From Lachnospiraceae bacterium JLR.KK002 (lineage in GTDB: Bacteria > Bacillota > Clostridia > Lachnospirales > Lachnospiraceae): 64,000 nucleotides of DNA. The notes under the pieces were generated by a model that searched no databases, was not told the DNA's origin, and saw only the letters and a list, made by a program, of their open reading frames with translations. Position numbers and translations under genes: made by a program. The stretch is from positions 3,370,501 to 3,434,500 of the forward strand of contig JAYMNP010000001.1 of the NCBI GenBank assembly GCA_036941025.1, given 5' to 3'. Of this stretch, positions 1 through 8,653 are shown in pieces; position 1 is the first letter of the stretch, and each line of letters begins with the position of its first letter.

Positions 1-285
1 TTTCATTGCGTGCTCAATATCCAAACACATCTGCAAGATTAAATATCGAAGATGCATATCTATAGTAGACAATTCCCGTAAATAAGCAAAATCTAAATTT
101 ATGTATTTACCGACTCTCTCACCGGATATGCTTTTATCGTAATTTTCCCTGTAAGAAGCTAACTTCATATAATAATTATTGTTCTGAAGAAACTCTTTGG
201 CCTCCTCTTCACTCATAATTTCAAACTTAATCCCCTTCATTTTCATATGTTCTATTAATTCATCACTTGTTTTTAACAGTTTCAT
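1..285 (-). CDS. Abi family (Abi_2) protein, C-terminus beyond window
   Basis: The first 95 codons are present and the frame is open to the left edge. The start ATG at 285 is preceded by an AAGGGAG ribosome site. The translation shows typical Abi_2/AbiD/AbiF N-terminal signatures: [33 protein letters not shown], then TIDMHLRY and DIEHAMK. Members of this family include lactococcal abortive-infection proteins that stop phage growth; some are related to RNA-targeting systems, and many have no tested role. A weak promoter with TATAAT lies just upstream. The gene stands alone and diverges from nothing obvious. Family assignment is firm; a phage-defence role is inferred from the family only. Confidence 0.85.
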   Translation of the reverse strand, partial: MKLLKTSDELIEHMKMKGIKFEIMSEEEAKEFLQNNNYYMKLASYRENYDKSISGERVGKYINLDFAYLRELSTIDMHLRYLILQMCLDIEHAMK

Positions 286-381
286 AATAACTCCCTTTTT
301 GCTTTTCGTAATATTATATACTACATTATTCAACAATTAAAGAGTTTTTTCGTTCTTAAATATTTTTGATAATAATAAAAA

Positions 382-477
382 GGGCTGTCGCAAAATAGCC
401 GTTGTATATAATATGGCACTCAGATCACACAGTTCTCATCCATATTATATATACAGGCTGCCTTTTGCAACAGCTCC
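382..477 (-). terminator. Long foldback acting as terminator of the xrtG operon
   Basis: The two arms GGGCTGTCGCAAAA and TTTTGCAACAGCTCC enclose a second palindrome, ATATAATATGG/CCATATTATAT, so the 96 bp can fold into one long imperfect stem. On the minus strand the stem is followed by CCCTTTTTATTATT, as in an intrinsic terminator. It lies 15 bp beyond the stop of the last operon gene. The outer arms resemble the GGGGCTGTCGCA ends of the deletion derivative at 48584-48972, so it may be a mobile-element remnant reused as a terminator. Confidence 0.65.
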
Positions 478-491
478 TTTCAAATACACTT

Positions 492-2642
492 TTACCGATT
501 TGCCAGATAATCCTGCAGGATGTAATAAGACTGTTTCAGTCTTTCCCGATATGCGGGCATTACCCATTCCTCCCAGGAATAAGACTCCTTCACCCCGTCA
601 ATGGCAAATTTAATATCTGAAATATGTTCATAGGTAATTTCATCATTTGCATAAAGATTCGCTATGCGCATTTTACTGTTTGGTTTTGAAATATTCAGCA
701 AAAGCCAGGGAATCCGCACTTCCGTCACGTTCCCTTTGATACAGAAATCTGTACGGGAATTATAATCCGGGGATTCCGGGTCCCCATTTCCATGGCGCAG
801 CTTCCCGGTCTCTGTCTGCTCGGTGCCCACCAGGGTTCCGTCGCTTAAGAGAACCGGCCGGTTCAGCATAAGATTTATGGGGACGAAACTGTTGGTATCC
901 GGCGCCGCATATCCTTCCTGCACTTCCAGCACTTCGCTGGCGGCATATAAACCGGTAGTATACAGCCAGTAATTCACATCATAATAAGGGTCCACCTGAA
1001 GGCGGCTTTCTTCCTCCCCTTTGATATCAAGGGCAAAATCCGCTCCGTCATATTCCCCATTTCCCTGATTCTCAATGGTATCCATGGTAATACGGATATT
1101 ATCGTTGTTGCCTCGAATCATCAGATAAACGTATGCCTCGTCGCTTCTTACAAACAACTCCGTATCGCCGCTTTTCAAAAGAGGCTGCTCATCGCTCCAC
1201 TCCTCGTCCTCTCCGTCTACGGTGCAGACAGGAACCTCTCCTGGTTCAAAGGACAGAAGGCCGAAAAACTGTTCGCTGGTCTGCATATCACACCAGTAAG
1301 GTCTTGCTTCCGCGTCCGTGTAGTCCATGGTATTCCAGGTTCTCTTAAACCATTCGTCCTGCCAGATAAACACACAGGCGCCGGCGCATCCCGTATCTGT
1401 TATATCACGCAGCATGGACACAATGGCATTGCCCTGTTCCTCTTCCGTCAGGCCTCCCTGATTAAACCCTGCCTCACGGGCCAGATGGGTGATTCCGCGG
1501 GAAGCCGGCACGCCAAACTCGGAAATTATCACCGGCATGGTATGATATGTATTCAAATCATTCAGATAATGCCTGTAAGGATTCTGAGGCTCATCCGTCA
1601 GAAGCTCCGGCGCATACCGCATCATTTCCGGATAATAGGGATATACATGGTAAGAGGTAAACAGTCCCGCTTTAAATTCCGGTTTTGCCTTGATATGCTC
1701 TGCATCCACCGGCACCGCATCCTCCATCTCCGGATTTGGCTCACCCGGATGGGAAAGGGGGTCCGTAGTTACCCAGTTTGCAAAAGCTGTGGGATGCTGC
1801 ATGTGATAATTTTCTGTTTCATAAGCAATACAGGCGTCCATTCCGGAAGCCAGAAATACTTCAAAAGGCGTAGCTTCTTCTGTATAGAGGTACTTCCCGT
1901 CAAATACATTTTTATCCGGATGACTTTCATTTGTGTTAATAACAAAATCCGGCTGCCACTCAATCCCCAGAATCCATCCGCATAAATACTGAGACACATC
2001 TGCCGTATAAGTACCGCTGGCATTTCCCGGTACCGGGTCAATCACTGCATTTCCATGCACCACGTCCACAATGGTTGCGCACATTTCTATCCAGTCCTGC
2101 GCAATCTTCTCATTTTCTCCGTATGCGTCGCAGATATTACTGATGTCTTCCTCATTGTTATACACACCCTGCATAAAATACAACGGTTCCTCTGCTTCAG
2201 CATTATATTCCGCCAGCGCCTCATAAAATTCCGGCATAAGTATGGTATACACGCGAATGGTGTCTGCGTGCATTTCACTGATTTGCCGGAACCATCTCTT
2301 ATAATCATCCTTCGTAATGGCAAATTCCCCCGGAAATGCTCCTGGCTTGCCGGCGCCCACATTCACGCCTGTCAGAAAAATATCCTGCCAGTTTCCGTCC
2401 GCTCTGTAAATCCGGAACTTTTTGCCGCTTGTCTGAAACAGATAACTGATACCGTCTTCCGTGTATACAGGCAGTGCCGGAATCTCCGGTTTTTCTTCTT
2501 CAGGTTTCGTATTCTGAGTTTCTTCCTGCATGGTTTCCGATTCTGCAGGTTCCTCTGATTTACCGGAAGCACATCCGGCGCACAGACCTGTCATTATAAC
2601 GATACTCAGCAGTATGGCGCCCCACATTCTGACTCTGTTCAT
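492..2642 (-). CDS. Lipoprotein glycoside hydrolase-like protein (clan GH-A type barrel) with C-terminal CBM9-like domain
   Basis: The protein has 716 residues when started at the ATG at 2642, which has an AAAGGAC ribosome site; an upstream in-frame start would spoil the signal peptide. Residues 1-24 form a lipoprotein signal ending LCAGC (lipid Cys24). A barrel-like region follows, with GIEW (Glu228) and ISEFG (Glu375) placed like the acid/base and nucleophile glutamates of clan GH-A enzymes. From about residue 488 there is a VDGEDEEW segment like the DG..xDW starts in the surface protein encoded at 8654-10906, which suggests a CBM9/DOMON-like carbohydrate-binding module. It is the last gene of the xrtG operon. 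A role in trimming a surface glycan is inferred; the substrate is unknown. Confidence 0.7.
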   Translation of the reverse strand: MNRVRMWGAILLSIVIMTGLCAGCASGKSEEPAESETMQEETQNTKPEEEKPEIPALPVYTEDGISYLFQTSGKKFRIYRADGNWQDIFLTGVNVGAGKPGAFPGEFAITKDDYKRWFRQISEMHADTIRVYTILMPEFYEALAEYNAEAEEPLYFMQGVYNNEEDISNICDAYGENEKIAQDWIEMCATIVDVVHGNAVIDPVPGNASGTYTADVSQYLCGWILGIEWQPDFVINTNESHPDKNVFDGKYLYTEEATPFEVFLASGMDACIAYETENYHMQHPTAFANWVTTDPLSHPGEPNPEMEDAVPVDAEHIKAKPEFKAGLFTSYHVYPYYPEMMRYAPELLTDEPQNPYRHYLNDLNTYHTMPVIISEFGVPASRGITHLAREAGFNQGGLTEEEQGNAIVSMLRDITDTGCAGACVFIWQDEWFKRTWNTMDYTDAEARPYWCDMQTSEQFFGLLSFEPGEVPVCTVDGEDEEWSDEQPLLKSGDTELFVRSDEAYVYLMIRGNNDNIRITMDTIENQGNGEYDGADFALDIKGEEESRLQVDPYYDVNYWLYTTGLYAASEVLEVQEGYAAPDTNSFVPINLMLNRPVLLSDGTLVGTEQTETGKLRHGNGDPESPDYNSRTDFCIKGNVTEVRIPWLLLNISKPNSKMRIANLYANDEITYEHISDIKFAIDGVKESYSWEEWVMPAYRERLKQSYYILQDYLANR

Positions 2643-2673
2643 TTTACTTTCTGTCCTTTCCCTTATGCATATT

Positions 2674-3156
2674 CTACCATTTCTTTCCATTTTCACCGAT
2701 AATCCGGTCTACCACATATTCCACCACGCCGGAAATCTGCTGGTTCTGCATTTTTCCAACCTGGTCGATAAACTCCGGCTCATTTCGATGGCTGACAATA
2801 TAACTCCGGGTAGGGGCTTCGCTGCCTTCCAGGGAAACCAGTTCGCCCCCATGCTCCCGCAGCAGAGCCTGAAGATCATCGTTAAAATGATCTGTTACAT
2901 TTTCAATGGTGGGTACAATAATATCAAAAGGCTCAATAGTATTCAGAATCTGATTCTGATATTTTTCCAGATACTGTTCAATGAGATTTTCAAAGGTACG
3001 GAACTCCACAAATTCATCACCGGCCACCACAATGGTAATCACAAATTCCCAGGTATGAGGATGAGTCTGCCCCTGTTTTCCATTGATGATAATATAATGA
3101 TTCATATTCAGATATGACTTTAAACGATATTCCCGGTATAACCTTTCTTTCCTCAT
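2674..3156 (-). CDS. PTPS-like zinc protein, XrtG-associated
   Basis: This 160-residue protein has the zinc triad arrangement of 6-pyruvoyl-tetrahydropterin synthases: His20, then His32 and His34 in the HPHTWEF motif. The remainder has an extended C-terminal half (RSYIVSHRNEP and beyond) that ordinary PTPS enzymes lack. TIGRFAM describes a PTPS-related family found beside XrtG and its glycosyltransferase in Firmicutes, and this gene fits that description in sequence and place. Its ATG overlaps the stop of the upstream sensor gene by 4 bp (ATGA), so the two are translationally coupled. It is unlikely to make pterins here, because no other pterin genes are near. The biochemical role is unknown. 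Confidence 0.75.
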   Translation of the reverse strand: MRKERLYREYRLKSYLNMNHYIIINGKQGQTHPHTWEFVITIVVAGDEFVEFRTFENLIEQYLEKYQNQILNTIEPFDIIVPTIENVTDHFNDDLQALLREHGGELVSLEGSEAPTRSYIVSHRNEPEFIDQVGKMQNQQISGVVEYVVDRIIGENGKKW

Positions 3157-4211
3157 GCACCAGTCACCGCCTTCCAGAACGTGTCAAACTGTGATTTATA
3201 ACTGTTCATATTATCTTCGCAGTACTGCTCTGCCACACCATGGACATCCCAGTTCTCCAGAGACTCTATGATTCTGTCGCTGACGCTCTTTTCATACCGG
3301 ACAAAAATCAAAAGCACCTGATTCTCACCCATGGAAAAGCGCAGCACATTATTGTCCAGCACAATCTGCATATGCTCAAAAAATTCATCTCTGGCTTCCT
3401 CAGACTCCGTTTCAAACACTGCAAAATGCAGTGGATAAACGCCCTTTTTGTCCAGAGTTTCCAGAAATTCATCCAGCACGCTGTTTCTAAACACATGTTT
3501 GCTGGCGCTGAAGGCATATTCCCGTTTAAGCTGTTCATCCAGCAGTTCAATCTGCTGATTCTGCCAGACCACCCGTTCTTCCTGCCGGTCAATGTACAGA
3601 CTCTGTCTGGTAATTCTCTTCGACATAATCATACTCAGTATAATCAGAAGGGCCAGTACAATGGACAGAATAATGATAATAGCATTCCTGCATTCCAGCA
3701 GAACATTATCCTCCAGAATCACCCGGTCATAGGTCAGCAGGCAAATACGGTACTGCTCTCCCTGCCAGTCAAAAATCATGCCTGACGCAATAAAACGGTC
3801 ATTGTCCAGATAGATAATCCGGTGTCCCACCTGATTGACCCCCAGACTGTTCATAAATTCAGAAGCAGTCTCCGTGGCATAATAAGTACCGTCGTTAAAT
3901 CCTCTGTAACGGTTCGTCTCCGTAACGCTCTTTACAAACAGAATGGAATCTCCCCTGCTTAATGTCCAGTATCTGCTGGCTGTAGAATCCAGAGAACTGA
4001 TAATGTTTGTAATATCTGTCTCTGTCCCCTCGTCATCCAGACGATTGATCTGCTCCAGAATAATTTTCACATATCCATCCTGCTCCGCACCGTAAATGTC
4101 CAGAAATCTGGTCTCATAATTATTCAGCTGATAAATGATGAATCCATCCGCTGCCATGGCAAAAAACACCACAATCACCGTCAGGATAAAAAAATTGAAT
4201 TTATGTTTCAT
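3153..4211 (-). CDS. Two-TM membrane sensor with degenerate GGDEF-like C-terminus
   Basis: The 352 residues have membrane segments at about 8-28 and 177-197. They enclose a roughly 150-residue extracellular sensor-like part and leave a cytoplasmic tail. The tail starts with a probable coiled coil (210-235) and then a region whose RFSMGENQVLLIF (291-303) lines up by eye with the RxGGDEFxxL strand of diguanylate cyclases. The catalytic Gly-Gly-Asp/Glu-Glu residues are missing. Degenerate GGDEF domains often bind cyclic di-GMP or control synthases, as PelD does in the Pel system. The gene sits between the glycosyltransferase and a PTPS-like gene, which fits control of glycan synthesis. The GGDEF relationship is a hypothesis; the membrane topology is clear. 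Confidence 0.5.
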   Translation of the reverse strand: MKHKFNFFILTVIVVFFAMAADGFIIYQLNNYETRFLDIYGAEQDGYVKIILEQINRLDDEGTETDITNIISSLDSTASRYWTLSRGDSILFVKSVTETNRYRGFNDGTYYATETASEFMNSLGVNQVGHRIIYLDNDRFIASGMIFDWQGEQYRICLLTYDRVILEDNVLLECRNAIIIILSIVLALLIILSMIMSKRITRQSLYIDRQEERVVWQNQQIELLDEQLKREYAFSASKHVFRNSVLDEFLETLDKKGVYPLHFAVFETESEEARDEFFEHMQIVLDNNVLRFSMGENQVLLIFVRYEKSVSDRIIESLENWDVHGVAEQYCEDNMNSYKSQFDTFWKAVTGA

Positions 4212-4224
4212 AAGCCCCGCTCAC

Positions 4225-5589
4225 CTACTCATAATTTACCGCTTTTCGCATTTTCTGTAATAAATTCATGGGCCGCTGCGCCTCCGACTTTAATTCTTCC
4301 TCAAAATCTTTCCGTTCGTCCGTCAGAGTCCGCGTCTTCCAGGCACTGTCCGTATTGATACTGTTGATAACCCCTGCAAACCGGATGAAAAAGACAATAA
4401 AATTGAAAAAGGGCAGCAGGGGCACCACATACCAGTGCTTTCGGTAATATTTCTTCAAATCATCAAATTCTTTCAGAAATCCCACCGTGGAAAAATAATA
4501 TAAATATCCGCTGATGATATACAGCAGAAAAATAATCCCTGTGGAAATCAGAATTACTTTTGGCGAATAATTCATACACATCAGGCAAATCAGCGCCAGA
4601 TACCAGATCAGCCTCGGAAATGCAAACGTATGGTCATACATCAGCGTACGGACCATTACATTGGTAAACATCTTGTGTACCCGCAAATCTTTCTCCAGAA
4701 ACTGATGGGACACCTCCAGACTTCCTCTCTGCCACCGCTGCCGCTGAGTGTACAGCTTATTTACCCCTTCAATGGGGTCCACACAGAATATGGCATTTTC
4801 ACAGATATGTACCTTAATATGCTGCAGATACCGCATCTGGAAAGTAATATTGGTATCCTCACAGATAGTATCCGTATTGTAAAGCTGAGATTTCAGCACC
4901 GCTGATTTCCGGAATGCGGAAAAAGCGCCGGACAGGGTATAAATGGAATTTGTCTCAGAAGCATAATTCCGGCCTGCCAGAAATGCCTGGGCATATTCCA
5001 TAAATTCCATTTTCCGCAGCAGACGGGAAAAAATCCCTTTATATTCCTCAATCATTTCCGGCATGGTGAGAATGGCTCCGGTCATACAGTCCACATCCGG
5101 ACTGGACTCGAACTTGCGCACCATGTTGCTGATGGCATGGGGTTCAAACTGCCCGTCGCTGTCCACATGAATAATGTATTTCCCGTCAGCATTAAACAGG
5201 GCCAGATTCAGCGCACGGGATTTCCCCTGTCTGGCGTTCAGCCACTGCATCAGCAAATCCGGATACAGCTCCTGACATTTGGTATATACCTGAAAAGAAT
5301 TGTCTTTTCCCTGATTATTGACCAGAAAAATCCGCATTTTGTCATTGGGATAGTCACTGTTGCTGATAGAGCTGATACACTCTTCCAGCGAATCCTGAGA
5401 ATTATATACCGGAATAATCAGCGTGATTTCCGGCCAGATTACCGGGTCCTCATAGCTTTTGGGAAACAGCGTTTTCTTAATCAGAATCAGAAAGCTGCCC
5501 AGCGAGGGAATAATTTCCATCACCAGCGGAATGATAATCCATGCCGCCCAGAATAAAATTGAATTTAAAAAATTATTTATCACTGTCAT
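4225..5589 (-). CDS. GT2 glycosyltransferase, XrtG-associated
   Basis: The protein has 454 residues from the ATG at 5589, which has a GGTGGGAAG ribosome site and overlaps the end of the exosortase gene by 17 bp. It is a processive-type family 2 glycosyltransferase. An N-terminal membrane helix (7-37) precedes the catalytic domain with DSD (143-145), the acceptor-site CED (243-245) and QRQRW (282-286), the motif of cellulose, hyaluronan and chitin synthases. Several membrane helices follow (about 320-430). These enzymes polymerise a nucleotide sugar and export the chain through the same membrane channel. It matches the clade that TIGRFAM ties to XrtG. The product polymer is unknown. Confidence 0.88.
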   Translation of the reverse strand: MTVINNFLNSILFWAAWIIIPLVMEIIPSLGSFLILIKKTLFPKSYEDPVIWPEITLIIPVYNSQDSLEECISSISNSDYPNDKMRIFLVNNQGKDNSFQVYTKCQELYPDLLMQWLNARQGKSRALNLALFNADGKYIIHVDSDGQFEPHAISNMVRKFESSPDVDCMTGAILTMPEMIEEYKGIFSRLLRKMEFMEYAQAFLAGRNYASETNSIYTLSGAFSAFRKSAVLKSQLYNTDTICEDTNITFQMRYLQHIKVHICENAIFCVDPIEGVNKLYTQRQRWQRGSLEVSHQFLEKDLRVHKMFTNVMVRTLMYDHTFAFPRLIWYLALICLMCMNYSPKVILISTGIIFLLYIISGYLYYFSTVGFLKEFDDLKKYYRKHWYVVPLLPFFNFIVFFIRFAGVINSINTDSAWKTRTLTDERKDFEEELKSEAQRPMNLLQKMRKAVNYE

Positions 5590-6172
5590 AACTGAAACTT
5601 CCCACCTTCTGCTTGATAATCTGCGGTTTGGTAAACACGTAAAAATACAGCATAACGGACAATCCATAAAATACAAACCGGCCCACAAAGGTATGGGCAA
5701 TATAGTACATGTCAATTCCGCCGAAATAAATAATCAGACAGATGACGGTGATACGCAGCGCATTTGCCAGTACCATCGCAATTACGCCCAGCACTCCCAC
5801 ATAAACACGTTCATAGACTGTGTAGACCTGATAGAACATCAGCAGGGACAGGTATGCGATAATCTCGATAATTCCGGAGCACTCGAAATCTATTTTCAGT
5901 GAAATGGCTCCCACGGAAGATTCCACGAAAATAACACCGTATTTATAATGGGCACTGTAAATTCCTGCAATCTTACCCGGAAGACTGGCCAGCAACGCCA
6001 CAATCCGGGCCAGAGGCTGGGTCAGCACCGGCTGTAAAAATACCAGCATCAGAATAAATGCCCCTGCGCTTCCAAAAAGAAAATGCCAGAAATTCAGTTT
6101 GCTTTTCTTCAATATGTGTAAAATGAACAGCCAGATAACCAGGCCGATCAGACCCACAATGTATTTTATCAT
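5573..6172 (-). CDS. xrtG: Exosortase-family transpeptidase, XrtG type
   Basis: This is a 199-residue protein, mostly membrane helices. The three conserved exosortase/archaeosortase residues are present: Cys98 in FECSG, Arg140 in ANALRI and His160 in AHTFVGRF, each at the edge of a helix as in the family. Exosortases are proposed to cleave and transfer proteins carrying a C-terminal motif-helix-basic tail. The short length and the neighbours (GT2, PTPS-like proteins) match the Gram-positive XrtG subfamily. The gene abuts the upstream stop directly (TAA then ATG) and overlaps the GT2 gene, so it lies in the middle of a tightly coupled operon. The likely substrate is the surface protein two genes upstream. 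Confidence 0.88.
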   Translation of the reverse strand: MIKYIVGLIGLVIWLFILHILKKSKLNFWHFLFGSAGAFILMLVFLQPVLTQPLARIVALLASLPGKIAGIYSAHYKYGVIFVESSVGAISLKIDFECSGIIEIIAYLSLLMFYQVYTVYERVYVGVLGVIAMVLANALRITVICLIIYFGGIDMYYIAHTFVGRFVFYGLSVMLYFYVFTKPQIIKQKVGSFSYDSDK

Positions 6173-8635
6173 TTACTCCACTTCCTTCTCCGGACTGCCC
6201 GTCTGCAGCCGGCATTTATGTACCGTATAAACCAGAAGAAAGAGGGCTGCCAGGATGGTAACAGCAATCCCCTGGTTCAGATACGGGTATTCCAGTGAAA
6301 TCACCGTAGTTCCTGATTTCACATACGTCAGATGATTTTCCGAATAAATATCCTGGCTTGCTGTAAAACTGTCATGGTACGCCAGTCCGGTGTTCACATC
6401 GTCCCTGTCCGAAACTATCGTCATACGGTCAGATTCATATTGAATGGTATAAGGTACAATTTCCCGCTCCGGCAGCTCATCCGAACTTAAATCCATGGCG
6501 CGGCTTAACAGTTTCCCAACACTTTCATCTTCCGTGAGCCCATAATAATATGTCAGGTTCAGACCAATCATTACAATATTATCATTTTTTGCTGTTCCGT
6601 AAAAGGGAAGCTCCCATTCCGCATCCTTTACCGTTCCCCATACGTCTGTCAGACCGTCCAGATACACGGTACTCCACTCCCGGTAACCGTTGGGAAACAA
6701 ATCTGTCTCCAGTACACCGTCTATGGTATCCAGATCCGGATATCCCTGGGAAAAGGAAACGCCGTTACAGATAACTCCCAGGAAGCTCTGATTCTGGCTG
6801 CCCCTGTCATCGGGAATTCCGTCTGCCGCAATGACAATATGCACACCCGCTTCACTCAAATCCGTAATCAGTTTTTCCGCGGAAGCCTTATCGTTATAAG
6901 TAAAACCTGCCAGATAAATCAGTTCATAATTCTTCAATTCCTCAAAAGTAAATTCATTCAGGTTTATCCGCTCCGACTCTTCCATCACCGGAAACTGCCT
7001 GACAATGGAAGGCGCCGCACTGCCGATACCAATCGCTCTGTATTTTGTGACGGTTCCCCAGTTTCCTTCCGCATTCAGCTTATACAGACGGTAGCTGTCA
7101 TTGTGAGCCACCATCCGATAGCCCACCCGTTCTGCCGCACGGTCCATTTTCTGCAGAGGGGCTTTTGAAGTATCTCCAATAATATCAAGCTGAATAATTA
7201 CCGTGTCATTGCCCATTTCCAGGCAGCGGTCAAAGAGATAGAGATAATTTCCTTCCTCCAGAGAACGGTCAATCTGTTTTATATTGGTAAGGGTAGCCGC
7301 AGATTCTTCCGCTGCTCCGTACATACCTGCCACCGGCTCCCCATATCCCGTCACCAGATAAGCGCTCATGGCTCCCAGACTGCTTTCATCCACCAGAGCC
7401 AGACGCTGTTCTGTCATTTCCTTTGCTTCTCCCACCAGTGTCATATCCGACTGATTAGACAGAATTATTTCCGGAAGCAATCCGTTCTGACTGCCCAGAA
7501 TCAGAGACAGAGAAGGCAGTGCATCCAGAATCAGCAGACCGGCAAAAAGCACAATCCAGCCTTTTTTCAGGGTATCCCATATCAGAAAACTGAAAAGAAC
7601 CATACACAATGCCATGGACACCAGCCGCAGCATCAGCAGAACCTGTCCGCCCGGAACCCTTACAAAAAGCAGATAAAGCGTCTCAGAAGTACAGATTAAT
7701 ATAATAATACCCGTCCAGAAACCGGGCATGGATTTCTTCTTGCTTAAAAACCCTCCAAACACCGCCAGCAGCAACACTGCCAGTCCGAAATAGGCGTCCA
7801 CGCATCCTCTCTGAAAACGTGCCGCAGGATTAATGGACAGGAACATGCTCTGAAAAAAGTCTTCCATAATTTCCAGGCTGCTCTCCGAAACCGCGCTTCC
7901 TGTTCGGGAAGGAATCAGCCATGCACCGGTAAGCAGAACTCCCAGTACAAATGAAACAAATATTTCAACACCTCTGTGCCAGTCATGACGAATCACCCCG
8001 TCAATCACAAAATAAATCAGAAATGATACCAGGAGGATTCCTCCATACTGTACATGACACAGAGAAATAAAAGCAAACATCAGTGACAGCTTCGGCAGGG
8101 TATACCAATGCCTCCACTGAAGATAATCATAAACCCAATACAGTAAAAGGGGCAGAACTGCGATACAGACAGAATGGGGCAGATTGCCCTCATAAAATAA
8201 TCCAATCAGATTGTTGGGCATAAAAAGCCACAGGGCTCCCAAAAATGCTCCGAAATAAGGTCGTTTCACCTTAAATCCCACATAAAGCCACGAAACTGCT
8301 CCGAGAAAACAGATGAACATGACAAAAATAAGATATCCCCCTATGGGGCTGCCGCCGCCAAAAAATTCACAGGCCGCCAGAAGATATACCGGTACAGGCG
8401 CAAGATAGCGCATAAATTCCACACCGTTATACCAGAAAGGGTCAGACAGGGGCCAGAAATTTCCTTCACGGATGGCATGATATAACACATCTCCCTTATA
8501 AAGATGGCTAAGGGTATCCATCCCGCTGGGACAGATACCGCTGTTCTGTACAATATTTGCCATTCCATATGCCAGTAATGCATAAAGAATGGGCATCAAT
8601 AAAATCAGATAATATGACTTTTTACTGTCTTTCAA
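6173..8635 (-). CDS. Large multispanning membrane protein, PTPS-related/YfhO-like, XrtG-associated
   Basis: The protein has 820 residues. About the first 380 hold a dozen or so hydrophobic helices. The early loop has SGMDTLSHLYKGDVLYHA, which resembles the acidic first extracytoplasmic loop of GT-C fold transferases and of the Pfam PTPS_related membrane family. A soluble extracytoplasmic region of about 400 residues follows, then one C-terminal helix (about 795-812) and a basic, acidic-ended tail. Such proteins may transfer lipid-linked sugars or handle glycan export; this is inferred from fold class and not shown. It sits between the surface protein and the exosortase and is separated from the latter by 0 bp. 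Confidence 0.7.
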   Translation of the reverse strand: MKDSKKSYYLILLMPILYALLAYGMANIVQNSGICPSGMDTLSHLYKGDVLYHAIREGNFWPLSDPFWYNGVEFMRYLAPVPVYLLAACEFFGGGSPIGGYLIFVMFICFLGAVSWLYVGFKVKRPYFGAFLGALWLFMPNNLIGLFYEGNLPHSVCIAVLPLLLYWVYDYLQWRHWYTLPKLSLMFAFISLCHVQYGGILLVSFLIYFVIDGVIRHDWHRGVEIFVSFVLGVLLTGAWLIPSRTGSAVSESSLEIMEDFFQSMFLSINPAARFQRGCVDAYFGLAVLLLAVFGGFLSKKKSMPGFWTGIIILICTSETLYLLFVRVPGGQVLLMLRLVSMALCMVLFSFLIWDTLKKGWIVLFAGLLILDALPSLSLILGSQNGLLPEIILSNQSDMTLVGEAKEMTEQRLALVDESSLGAMSAYLVTGYGEPVAGMYGAAEESAATLTNIKQIDRSLEEGNYLYLFDRCLEMGNDTVIIQLDIIGDTSKAPLQKMDRAAERVGYRMVAHNDSYRLYKLNAEGNWGTVTKYRAIGIGSAAPSIVRQFPVMEESERINLNEFTFEELKNYELIYLAGFTYNDKASAEKLITDLSEAGVHIVIAADGIPDDRGSQNQSFLGVICNGVSFSQGYPDLDTIDGVLETDLFPNGYREWSTVYLDGLTDVWGTVKDAEWELPFYGTAKNDNIVMIGLNLTYYYGLTEDESVGKLLSRAMDLSSDELPEREIVPYTIQYESDRMTIVSDRDDVNTGLAYHDSFTASQDIYSENHLTYVKSGTTVISLEYPYLNQGIAVTILAALFLLVYTVHKCRLQTGSPEKEVE

Positions 8636-8653
8636 TGCCCATTCCTCCTATAT

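Noticed and set aside
3240..3785. 181-codon plus-strand frame opposite the sensor gene
   Set aside because: It is antisense to the sensor protein, whose helices and coupling to the neighbours are clear.
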